Positions 9,687 through 16,838 of a stretch of DNA of 18,546 bases are shown piece after piece. A program made the translations under genes and the position numbers. The stretch's first letter is position 1; every line of letters starts with the position of its first letter. Under the pieces are notes generated by a model, which was given only the letters and a program-made list of their open reading frames with translations, had not been told where the DNA came from and did not search any database. The DNA is from Clostridiales bacterium UBA1779 (GTDB lineage Bacteria; Bacillota; Clostridia; Oscillospirales; CAG-272): positions 1-18,546 of the forward strand of contig DCGL01000013.1 of NCBI GenBank assembly GCA_002314565.1, in the 5' to 3' direction.

Positions 9687-10608
9687 TGCCAATAACCTCC
9701 AGGAATACCTGTTCAAGAGAAAGTCTGGTTTTGGATACCTCGGATACCTTAATATCCGAAAGCATCAGGCGTTTGAGCATTTCCGATGATGCCAGATCGT
9801 CGCCTTTGAATTCTACCTCAAGCGTCATTTTGTCGCGAATTATTTCACCGACGTGCGGATTCATTCTGAAAATCGAAACAGCGTCGTCGAACTGGCTGTC
9901 GTCAATGAGAGTATATGTGATTTTTGCCTTTTCACCGAGCTGTTCGCTTATGCTGTCAACGCTTCCTTCAGCAACCTTGACGCCCTTGTTCATTATGACT
10001 ACTCTGTCACAGAACTCGCCGAGCTCCGGAAGAATGTGAGATGAAATAAGAATGCCTTTTCCTTCATTGCGGAGTGCCACGAGAATGGTTTTGAGCTCCG
10101 CCCTTGACTGAGGGTCAAGACCGGAAGCGGGTTCGTCGAGAACGAGCAGCTGCGGATTGTGCAGAAGAGCACGGGCAAGGCAGAGTCTCTGCTTCATACC
10201 GCGGGACAGCTGGTTTACGTCTGAATATTTCTTGTCGCTCAGCTTTACAAGCGCCAGAAGGCTGTCGATAAGTTCGTCTCTTCCGGCCTTGGGCACGTTG
10301 TTTGTATCGGCGTAGAAATCGAGATATTCCTCTGAGCTCATTGCAGCATACACGCCGAAATAGTCCGGCACGAATCCGATGATTTTTCTTGCGTCCATAA
10401 CGCTTTTGGAAATCGCTTCGTCGTTGATATAAACTTCCCCTGATGTCGGTCTCATCAGTGTGACCATAATGCGCATTGCGGTGGTTTTACCTGCCCCGTT
10501 GGGACCGATAAAGCCTGTAATCGTTCCGTTGTCAAGAGACATGGAAAGGGAATTCAGCGCACGGTGAGTACCGTAGCATTTTGTCAGTTCTTCAGTTCTC
10601 AGTAACAT
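9673..10608 (-). CDS. ABC transporter ATP-binding protein (ABC-2 exporter type)
   Basis: 311 residues. Walker A GPNGAGKTT (35-43), signature LSRGMKQRL (134-142), Walker B LLVLDEP (154-160), D-loop SGLDP (162-166) and H-loop His191 are all present, so ATP hydrolysis is expected. The Q-loop reads GFVPDYFGVY (78-87), with Asp82 where Gln is usual; I recall this PD(F/Y)FGVY form in a subset of ABC-2 exporters. After residue 215 there is an approximately 95-residue extra C-terminal domain, as in CcmA/YtrB/GldA-like ATPases. Start ATG 10608 follows AGGGGAT with a seven-base spacer. It is 16 nt from the upstream secreted-protein gene and overlaps the permease gene. It pairs with that permease; substrate unknown. 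Confidence 0.95.
   Translation of the reverse strand: MLLRTEELTKCYGTHRALNSLSMSLDNGTITGFIGPNGAGKTTAMRIMVTLMRPTSGEVYINDEAISKSVMDARKIIGFVPDYFGVYAAMSSEEYLDFYADTNNVPKAGRDELIDSLLALVKLSDKKYSDVNQLSRGMKQRLCLARALLHNPQLLVLDEPASGLDPQSRAELKTILVALRNEGKGILISSHILPELGEFCDRVVIMNKGVKVAEGSVDSISEQLGEKAKITYTLIDDSQFDDAVSIFRMNPHVGEIIRDKMTLEVEFKGDDLASSEMLKRLMLSDIKVSEVSKTRLSLEQVFLEVIGNDGN
9696..9700 (-). promoter_or_regulatory. Shine-Dalgarno GGAGG deciding the permease start
   Basis: Minus-strand GGAGG is followed by nine bases and ATG (9686). It lies inside the last codons of the ATPase gene, consistent with coupled translation of the two transporter subunits. Confidence 0.8.
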
Positions 10609-10624
10609 AATTTATCCCCTTTCT

Positions 10625-13438
10625 TTATTTTGATGTCATAGTGCACGTTAAGGAGTCGATAATTGCGTCCAGGTTGTCTTCGTTATGAATAATAAGTACA
10701 AGTTCATCCTCTCCGTTTGATTTTCCGAGTTGAATATTTAATGTTTTATCTCCGATATATACAGTGGATGAATAATAAATTACTTTATCATAAGAGTAAT
10801 ATGAATAATACTTATCGGTTTCGTATAAGGTCTGAGATACACAGTCAACAAGCTCCGTTATTGTACCATGGTATAATCCGTCTTCGCCTTTTTTGAGTTC
10901 TACAGCCTTGACATAAGTTTCATCAGGATATTTGTTCTGAGTGTCCCGCGCAATTAAAGCATAAACCTTCAGATTGTCGACGTCACTTCCGCAAATATCA
11001 ACACTCAAAGAATTTTTATCTTCGGTAATCTGACGGTTATAAAAGGTATTCAGTCCGAGCCATGCATCGGAGCCATTTAAGCGGTATTGGCTGTTTCCAA
11101 AATCATCGTAAATTGTGTTGCAGTTCATCATACAATCGTGTACTAATGTGGGCACGCAGGAATAATCTGCACTTTCGATGCCGGAAAGATCGTCATATGT
11201 TTCAATATTCTGATACACTGCGAAAGTCGATGCTCTTCTTGAGATTGCCTTTCCGTTGACGGCTGCCGCCACGTCGGCAGCAGGGTCAAATCCGAAGACG
11301 GTAATATCCTCGACCGTCTGATTCTGCATAATAATCGTCATTGCAACGGCTCGGAAATAATCTTCGTGGCTTTCATCGTATATTGATTTTAAGAATTTGA
11401 AATTTTCATAATCGGGATAGCCGTAATACGAATAAGGATATGACGAATAGTAAGAAACACTGCTGTAGGTATATCCGCCTTTATAGTAGCTTACGTTATT
11501 ATAGTATTCATTGTTCAGCTGCTGGTCGGAAATACCGTATCTGTTTCCGTATACTTTCTGAATCAATTCGAGTGCTGTAGGTACTACGTAACTCTGACCG
11601 ACGTTGTGGGCGGTATATGATGAACCTGCAGTCAGATCCCCGATGTAATATAAATTGCCGAGAATAATTGCCGTGCAGTCGGAAAGATCCCTGCCGGTAT
11701 TGTTTGTGATTGTCACGCTGCAGTCCGAATCGTTCAAAGTCAAGTAAGCAGCAAATTTACCGCAATCGCGTTTTGAAGTATAGGCGTATGCCTGGGCATT
11801 CTGCCAGGCTGTGAGTGACTCGGAATAAACACCGGATTTTGACGGACTGTAACTGATACCCGCATAATTGGAGTTGTAGTAATTTGAAACGATTTTGTTT
11901 CCGATATAGCAGGGATCTTCTTCAGCTATGCCAATAAGCTTTACGCCGCCTGTCGGGGATGCAACGGTTGTCGAGTAAGAAATAACACTTTCACCGCAGT
12001 CTGAAAGCCTTTCAAATACCATGGTGTTTGAAATCGGGCTGACCCCGTGCAGAAAAGAGGAGTACGCAAGTAGAATTGCAGAGAAAGCCACTGAACACGC
12101 GGGAACTCCGACCCAGAGATAACGTGATTTCTTCTTCTTTTTTGAAATAATAAAGGGGATGACGATTCCGATGATTGCAAATACCAGAATTACTGCTCCT
12201 GCAACAAACAGATTGGGGTATGCAGACGTGTATTTTGTCAGGGCTGTTTCCGGAGCGGTTATAAGGCTAATGTCAGTTAGGTACATGTCCGCACCGGCTC
12301 TTTCCATTAAAGCGATAATCAGCCCGGTACAGCCGGAATAATTTCTGAATTCCTTGCTTGTTACGTCAAAGTTTGAAATATACAGATCATATTTTATGTG
12401 CCTGTATATCCGGGCTCCGTTATTTTCAAAAGCGACAGAAAAATTGTCGTCATTTACCTCTGTTACAACCGCACTGTCAAGCTTCACGGAAAATACCGCA
12501 TTTTTGTATTCTTCCGATGAAGACCATGATTTCTTTGAGTAATATGAAGAGCCTGAAGAATCGGTATCATTCGTTGCAATGGTAAATGATTCCGCACTTA
12601 CGGTAAGCCCCTTTACACTTTCCCGTTTAATTGCAGCGGAAAGAGTGTTATCAAAATATGAAGCAAATGCAGAGAGATTCTTACCCTGACTGTCAGCACT
12701 GATCAGAACCGAACCTCCGCAATCGATATAGTCGTACAGAAGAGAAATCTGTTTCTGTGTGAATTTTGAGGAGGCCGAAAAGTCGGCATCACCAATGATA
12801 ATGAGGTTGAATTTCTGAATTTCGAATAGATTTTCAGGAAAGCGTTCAGGGGTCAGAACTTCACCGAGAACGTCTGAAACCGCAGTCAGCGTATAAGATG
12901 ACTGGTAATTGTTGGCGTATCCGTTGTACAGGTCTATGATCCCTGTTCCGTTTTTTGCTTCGTCGCATACGATGCCTATGTGAAGAATGGAATTGCTTTC
13001 TGAAAATGCGGTGGTGGTTGCTCCGTATCCGAGAATTTTTCCGCTTTTGTCTCTGATTAACAGAAGAGCGTAATTATTATATGCCGTAAAATTTGAAATG
13101 CGGAAATTTTTCGTTGAACCGTCGGCAACAAAAATGCTCTCGGTTACGGAAGGTGAGCCGTCTACTATCTGAGGATAACACTGGTACGTGAAGTAAAGCT
13201 CGGCGGTCCCCTCAATGTCTTTACCGGTATTGTTGGATACCGTGAAATAAACGGGGGTAAAATCATTTTCAAAAGAAAAATCCGAATTATATCCCGTGCT
13301 TACGGTGATTTTCAGCTGATTATCCGTATACAGCGATTCGACGGCTTCAGCAGATGCCGTTATAACCAGGCAGGGAATTATCAGGGAAAAGGTCAGTATT
13401 GCCGATATGAGTAAGGCAAGTGTTTTTTTCAGGGTCAT
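10625..13438 (-). CDS. Large secreted/membrane-anchored protein, first gene of the cluster
   Basis: 937 residues. It has a classic signal peptide (KK, hydrophobic core, cleavage likely after ITASA, residue 30). Residues 40-145 look Ig-like (VYFTVSNNTGKDIEG). Residues 150-260 alternate strand and helix (HIGIVCDE, FNLIIIGDADF, LLYDYIDCGGSVLISAD), like an amidotransferase or GldG-type Rossmann fold. Two TM helices (408-432 and 441-463) are joined by a short KKKKK-containing cytoplasmic loop, so both large halves lie outside. The second half has another Ig-like stretch (570-610) and a Tyr-rich patch (643-676). GGAGG lies five bases before the ATG. It is followed 16 nt later by the ABC ATPase, so it is probably the accessory or substrate-handling protein of that exporter. 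I do not recognise a named family. Confidence 0.85.
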   Translation of the reverse strand: MTLKKTLALLISAILTFSLIIPCLVITASAEAVESLYTDNQLKITVSTGYNSDFSFENDFTPVYFTVSNNTGKDIEGTAELYFTYQCYPQIVDGSPSVTESIFVADGSTKNFRISNFTAYNNYALLLIRDKSGKILGYGATTTAFSESNSILHIGIVCDEAKNGTGIIDLYNGYANNYQSSYTLTAVSDVLGEVLTPERFPENLFEIQKFNLIIIGDADFSASSKFTQKQISLLYDYIDCGGSVLISADSQGKNLSAFASYFDNTLSAAIKRESVKGLTVSAESFTIATNDTDSSGSSYYSKKSWSSSEEYKNAVFSVKLDSAVVTEVNDDNFSVAFENNGARIYRHIKYDLYISNFDVTSKEFRNYSGCTGLIIALMERAGADMYLTDISLITAPETALTKYTSAYPNLFVAGAVILVFAIIGIVIPFIISKKKKKSRYLWVGVPACSVAFSAILLAYSSFLHGVSPISNTMVFERLSDCGESVISYSTTVASPTGGVKLIGIAEEDPCYIGNKIVSNYYNSNYAGISYSPSKSGVYSESLTAWQNAQAYAYTSKRDCGKFAAYLTLNDSDCSVTITNNTGRDLSDCTAIILGNLYYIGDLTAGSSYTAHNVGQSYVVPTALELIQKVYGNRYGISDQQLNNEYYNNVSYYKGGYTYSSVSYYSSYPYSYYGYPDYENFKFLKSIYDESHEDYFRAVAMTIIMQNQTVEDITVFGFDPAADVAAAVNGKAISRRASTFAVYQNIETYDDLSGIESADYSCVPTLVHDCMMNCNTIYDDFGNSQYRLNGSDAWLGLNTFYNRQITEDKNSLSVDICGSDVDNLKVYALIARDTQNKYPDETYVKAVELKKGEDGLYHGTITELVDCVSQTLYETDKYYSYYSYDKVIYYSSTVYIGDKTLNIQLGKSNGEDELVLIIHNEDNLDAIIDSLTCTMTSK

Positions 13439-13483
13439 TTTAACCTCCGGATTGTGTTGCGCGAATTTAGTATTGGTGAGTGA

Positions 13484-13541
13484 GGACGGCAGAATAAAAC
13501 CTTGCGTCAGTCAGTGGATAATGCTGCTGCAGCTGCCGTCC
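13484..13541. repeat. 9-bp inverted repeat with a 40-base loop
   Basis: GGACGGCAG (13484-13492) and CTGCCGTCC (13533-13541) are perfect complements in the 164-nt gap between the alpha-galactosidase stop and the start of the 937-residue protein gene. On the minus strand the hairpin would sit in the likely leader of the operon. The gap holds no gene and no strong promoter that I can support. Confidence 0.45.
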
Positions 13542-13602
13542 ATATGTATAAGACGTATTTTGAGGGAAGTTTGTTACAATGTCTCAATAAAAATTTGAAA
13601 TA

Positions 13603-15345
13603 TTATTTTTTAATTATTTCAATCATTCCGCTGCGCGGAACGGAGAAGAAATATGCCCCCGGGGTGAATTTGCGCGTACGGTGTGAGATGAGTTTTCCCG
13701 TGCAGTCGAGAATGCGGTATTCGCGGCTGCCGAGATTTTCTTTTGCTTCGATGATAAGTGAATCGTCCGAACCGTTGTTGATGAAAAATACTGATTTGTC
13801 TGTGTCAAAGACCTTCACAACGTTCTTCGTGCGGCAGATTGCAATCAGTTCGCCGTTTTTCCTTACCCTGAACTGACTGTACAGTCCGTCGGGATTGTCT
13901 GCTTCAAAGTCTTCGCACATAAGCACGTCTCTGTGTTCGTTTCTGAAATTCAGATAGAATTTAAGCATTGCCTTATGCCGTTTCGGAATTTTGTCAAGCA
14001 GGACTGAAATCTGAGGAACGAGAGGCAGGGTGGTGATAACCTGGCAGGCAGCGCTCTCGGCACTTTCGTCATTGTTCCACATAAGCATATCGGAATGTAC
14101 CGGAACGCGGCCGAGCAGGAACTTCAGGTCAATTCCCGCCACGTGGTTACGAAGCGAATCGTGCGGGCAATCGCCGACACGTATCATATTGCCGTATTTT
14201 TTGATTACCGGACCGAAATACGACTGACGGAATTCTATGAGCATATCCGGATTGATTGCACGAAGAGACTTCGTAATTTCCGAAAGAAGCAGGTCAACAC
14301 CTTCTTCGAGAGAGGTTGTATCCCAGCGTTCATCGAAGGCGGGCGTTTCGTCATAAATTTTGAAGGAGTCAATAAAATCGAGCTTGAAGCCGTCAAGACC
14401 CCAGTCCTTTGCTGCCTTTTCGTAAATTTCGCAGATATGTCTGCGGACTTTTGGAAATCTCGGGTCAAGGCTTGCCCAGTTCTTTGCCGATGGATTGAGA
14501 GTCATATCCTTGTATTCGGCATAAGCCTTTGAATTTACACCGAGGGCGGGTACGGAATACCAGAGTACGAATTTCATGCCTATGTCGTGTACAGCGTCCA
14601 CGAAGGCCTTCATATCCCTGACCTTGGACTTGTGAGGCTGCCAGTCTCCGCAATAAGCATATCCGAGAGAATTGTCACCGCACTGCCATCCGTCATCGAC
14701 GATAACCGTGTCCATACCGAGGGGCTTTGCAAGTCGGCACTGCTTCAGTATCTGCTTGTCTGTAAACTTCTGATGGAAGGAATACCAGGTTGAATATACG
14801 CTGTCCAAAGAGGCTGCGGGAATGTGAGCCGCAGGATAGCCGCAGCTGTCTTCCCAGTATTTTTCAGCCTGTTTCAGGGCGTCAGAATAAAGAATTCGTC
14901 TTGAATCGAGATATATTCTGACCGAATATTCGGAAATCGTATTGATCTGAGCCGTGAACAGACGAATTTCGACGTTTATAAGATCCGTTTTCTCGGTAAG
15001 ACCGCTTGCAATTTCGCAGGGAGTCATGGCGTCCGAGAGGGCGACGGTCAGAGAATTATATGCGTCTGATGAAATGAACTGATGAATGGGGGCACCTGAA
15101 GCAAGTCTTGACTGTGTAACCTTGCGTCTCCAGGTAGGACCGTTGTTTCTGTCATATCTGTAGCTCGGACTGTAGATTGAGAAAATCTCAGTACATGGGA
15201 CGTCGAAGGCAACGACTGCCTTCTGCGGGATACGCGGTGAGTCATATTTTATGTCGATTCTGATTTCGGAAATACCGTCCGCAAGTTGTTTTTCGCGGCT
15301 TTCGAGTTTTGCTCCTTCTTCAAGGGCTTTAACGTTGATAATCAT
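13603..15345 (-). CDS. GH36-type alpha-galactosidase-like glycoside hydrolase
   Basis: 580 residues with no signal peptide, so it is cytoplasmic. A beta-rich N-terminal part (1-170) leads to a TIM barrel with VIVDDGWQ (214-221), the catalytic nucleophile in GFKLDFIDSF (D323), the acid/base in RVGDCP (D392) and WY/QSY substrate-site residues. A small beta domain ends the protein. These are clan GH-D (GH27/GH36) hallmarks; the expected reaction is release of alpha-1,6-linked galactose from imported melibiose or raffinose-type sugars. It is shorter than the roughly 700-residue bacterial GH36 group, so activity on another alpha-glycoside cannot be excluded. The ATG at 15345 has AAGGAA seven bases upstream and a strong promoter 38 bases before it. 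It is not flanked by sugar transport genes here. Confidence 0.85.
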   Translation of the reverse strand: MIINVKALEEGAKLESREKQLADGISEIRIDIKYDSPRIPQKAVVAFDVPCTEIFSIYSPSYRYDRNNGPTWRRKVTQSRLASGAPIHQFISSDAYNSLTVALSDAMTPCEIASGLTEKTDLINVEIRLFTAQINTISEYSVRIYLDSRRILYSDALKQAEKYWEDSCGYPAAHIPAASLDSVYSTWYSFHQKFTDKQILKQCRLAKPLGMDTVIVDDGWQCGDNSLGYAYCGDWQPHKSKVRDMKAFVDAVHDIGMKFVLWYSVPALGVNSKAYAEYKDMTLNPSAKNWASLDPRFPKVRRHICEIYEKAAKDWGLDGFKLDFIDSFKIYDETPAFDERWDTTSLEEGVDLLLSEITKSLRAINPDMLIEFRQSYFGPVIKKYGNMIRVGDCPHDSLRNHVAGIDLKFLLGRVPVHSDMLMWNNDESAESAACQVITTLPLVPQISVLLDKIPKRHKAMLKFYLNFRNEHRDVLMCEDFEADNPDGLYSQFRVRKNGELIAICRTKNVVKVFDTDKSVFFINNGSDDSLIIEAKENLGSREYRILDCTGKLISHRTRKFTPGAYFFSVPRSGMIEIIKK

Positions 15346-15382
15346 TTTCGTTCCTTAAAATTACTTAAAAATAGTTAATAAT

Positions 15383-15411
15383 ATTATATCAATTAATGTG
15401 AACGTAGTCAA
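15383..15411 (-). promoter_or_regulatory. Sigma-A promoter for the alpha-galactosidase
   Basis: On the minus strand: TTGACT (15411-15406), exactly 17 bases, TATAAT (15388-15383). It misses only one base of consensus. The start of transcription would fall near 15376, giving a leader of about 30 bases. The spacer contains GTTCACA (15403-15397), matching the motif in the opposing promoter. Confidence 0.85.
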
Positions 15412-15420
15412 GAAAAAAAC

Positions 15421-15449
15421 TTGACATTACTGTGAACAGAGAATATAAT
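15421..15449 (+). promoter_or_regulatory. Perfect-consensus sigma-A promoter for the GDPD-MazG gene
   Basis: TTGACA (15421-15426), exactly 17 bases, TATAAT (15444-15449): both hexamers and the spacing are consensus. Its -35 box lies nine bases from that of the opposing promoter, and GTCAAG-N7-CTTGAC forms a dyad over both -35 boxes. The spacer holds TGTGAAC (15431-15437). Confidence 0.88.
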
Positions 15450-15643
15450 TAAGTGAATCTTAATGAGTCGTTTTTGAGTGCTTTTCGAATATGAAGCTTG
15501 AAGTGCTCTGACGAACATGAAAGGCAATTGCAAGTAAATAACACTATCATGGCTTTGCGGCATATGCCGGTTAAAAACCGGTGATTTTGTCTCGACAAAC
15601 TTTACAGCCAAAAAGGAAAGGAAGCTTTTGCGGCGCAAAAGCT
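15450..15643 (+). other. Leader of about 190 nt of the GDPD-MazG gene
   Basis: No long gene is seen. It holds the palindrome CGGCATATGCCG (about 15559-15570), the small hairpin CCGGTT-aaa-AACCGG (15568-15582) without a proper T-run, two six-codon ATG reading frames (about 15491 and 15517), and the ribosome-site hairpin at its end. A leader this long after a consensus promoter hints at post-transcriptional control, but no known riboswitch is recognised. Confidence 0.5.
15623..15643 (+). promoter_or_regulatory. Hairpin exactly between Shine-Dalgarno and ATG
   Basis: AGCTTTTGC-ggc-GCAAAAGCT is a perfect 9-bp stem with a three-base loop. The purine-rich AAGGAAAGGA (15613-15622) ends one base before it, and the ATG at 15644 starts one base after it. 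Linear spacing is too long for normal initiation. Folding would bring the ribosome site next to ATG 15644, or 12 bases from ATG 15656. Confidence 0.7.
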
Positions 15644-16750
15644 ATGGTCAACAATATGACTGCAAAAGAAATCTGCATCGGAAAAAAAGGAGTCTGTGCA
15701 CACAGAGGCTTCTCAGCTAAAAATCCCGAGAACTCAATTCAGGCATTTGACGCGGCTCTGTCTCTCGGGGCTGATGAAATCGAACTCGACGTGCGAATGA
15801 CTTCCGATGGGAAAATGATTATCTCACATGACAACCGACTTGACAGAATAAGCGACGGGAAACCCGATGAGCTTGTCAGCACCAGTACTTTTGATTATCT
15901 GAAAACTCTCAATATCGGAATAAATGCAGGCACAGAGGCTCATTTTACCACTCCCGAAGAGGACTTTGAAAAGTACGGCGGGAAAATTATTCTCAACATT
16001 CATCTCAAGGAAGCCGGTGAAGATGGAATAATCGTAAAGAACCTGTCGGCAATGGCAAAGGCCGGCGGCTTTGCAGATATGATTTATTTTGCCGGGTCAC
16101 CTAATGAGCTTGCCGCTATGGAAAAATACGCGCCCGAAATCGAGCGCTGCGCCATTCAGCTTCCGAAAGATACCGTAGGTATTTATGAGATGGCAACGAC
16201 ATATCACTGCTCACGCGTTCAGCTCTGGAGCGGAATGTACGACAAGAAGCTGATTGAACAGATTCACGAGGCAGGTATAAGGATTAACCTTTATCATGCG
16301 GAAAAACGCGAAGAAATTGCCTCAGCCTGGAATATGGGTGTGGATACCGTTCTTGCAAACAATACTGACGTTGCCGTACTTGCGCGTACGGAGCGCAGAC
16401 GAATGGCACAGCCGGGTGAAATCTCAATCAGATATATGCAGAATTACATCCGTGCAAAAAAAGGTCAGCGCGATACATATGAACCGGATATGGCCTTTGT
16501 AAAACTTACAGAAGAGGTCGGGGAGCTTGCAAGAGCTCATATCCGCGGTAAAAAGCATGCCACAGAAGAGAATCTCAAGGACACTCTTGAAGAGGAGCTC
16601 TGCGACGTCATTTATTACACGCTCAAGTACGCCAATGCCGTCGGTGTGGACCTTGAGCACTGGATTCCCAAAAAAGAAGAATACAATTCCTCGCGCTATC
16701 CCTGCGGAATCGACTTTGATCCGAAGGACGACGGTGTCAACAAGGAATAA
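15644..16750 (+). CDS. GDPD-like phosphodiesterase fused to a MazG-like domain
   Basis: 368 residues, cytoplasmic. Residues 17-250 are a glycerophosphodiester phosphodiesterase-type TIM barrel: H20-R21 in AHRGFSAKNPENS, E47/D49 in ADEIELDVR and H62 in SHDNRLDR. The usual third metal ligand (Glu in NIEIK) is His120 in LNIHLK, so activity or specificity may differ from classical GDPD. Residues 263-345 resemble a MazG-like NTP pyrophosphohydrolase with EEVGE (290-294) and EELCD (317-321), the ExxE...ExxD metal motif; YMQNYIRAKKG precedes it. One polypeptide would join lipid head-group breakdown with nucleotide clean-up; a shared substrate is inference. I start at ATG 15644; ATG 15656 is also possible, and GTG 15581 is unlikely. 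The gene is driven by the consensus promoter at 15421 and closed by the terminator at 16778. Confidence 0.85.
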   Translation: MVNNMTAKEICIGKKGVCAHRGFSAKNPENSIQAFDAALSLGADEIELDVRMTSDGKMIISHDNRLDRISDGKPDELVSTSTFDYLKTLNIGINAGTEAHFTTPEEDFEKYGGKIILNIHLKEAGEDGIIVKNLSAMAKAGGFADMIYFAGSPNELAAMEKYAPEIERCAIQLPKDTVGIYEMATTYHCSRVQLWSGMYDKKLIEQIHEAGIRINLYHAEKREEIASAWNMGVDTVLANNTDVAVLARTERRRMAQPGEISIRYMQNYIRAKKGQRDTYEPDMAFVKLTEEVGELARAHIRGKKHATEENLKDTLEEELCDVIYYTLKYANAVGVDLEHWIPKKEEYNSSRYPCGIDFDPKDDGVNKE

Positions 16751-16777
16751 GATTATTTCAGCCGAAAAACATAAATA

Positions 16778-16806
16778 AGGGGCGCCCGGCTGGCGCCCCT
16801 TTTATA
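16778..16806. terminator. Strong bidirectional intrinsic terminator
   Basis: AGGGGCGCC-cggct-GGCGCCCCT is a perfect 9-bp GC-rich stem with a five-base loop, followed by TTTTATA on the plus strand. The upstream AAAAACATAAATA gives T-rich sequence on the minus strand, so it can stop both the GDPD-MazG gene and the convergent 563-residue gene, whose stop codon is only 32 bases away. Confidence 0.9.
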
Positions 16807-16838
16807 TGGGATAAACGTTATTTGGTCAGAGACTGTAA

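Noticed and set aside
9687..9716. Ten-residue extension of the permease
   Set aside because: The later ATG at 9686 has a GGAGG at good spacing; the earlier one has none.
15491..15537. Six-codon reading frames in the long leader as attenuator peptides
   Set aside because: There is no run of regulatory codons, no clear ribosome site, and no paired terminator/antiterminator.
15568..15582. CCGGTT-aaa-AACCGG as a terminator or riboswitch stem before the GDPD-MazG gene
   Set aside because: The stem is only six base pairs, the T-run is broken, and no known riboswitch core is visible around it.
15581..15643. GTG-initiated 21-residue extension of the GDPD-MazG protein
   Set aside because: The added residues are unlike GDPD N-termini, and the extension would translate through the ribosome-site hairpin.
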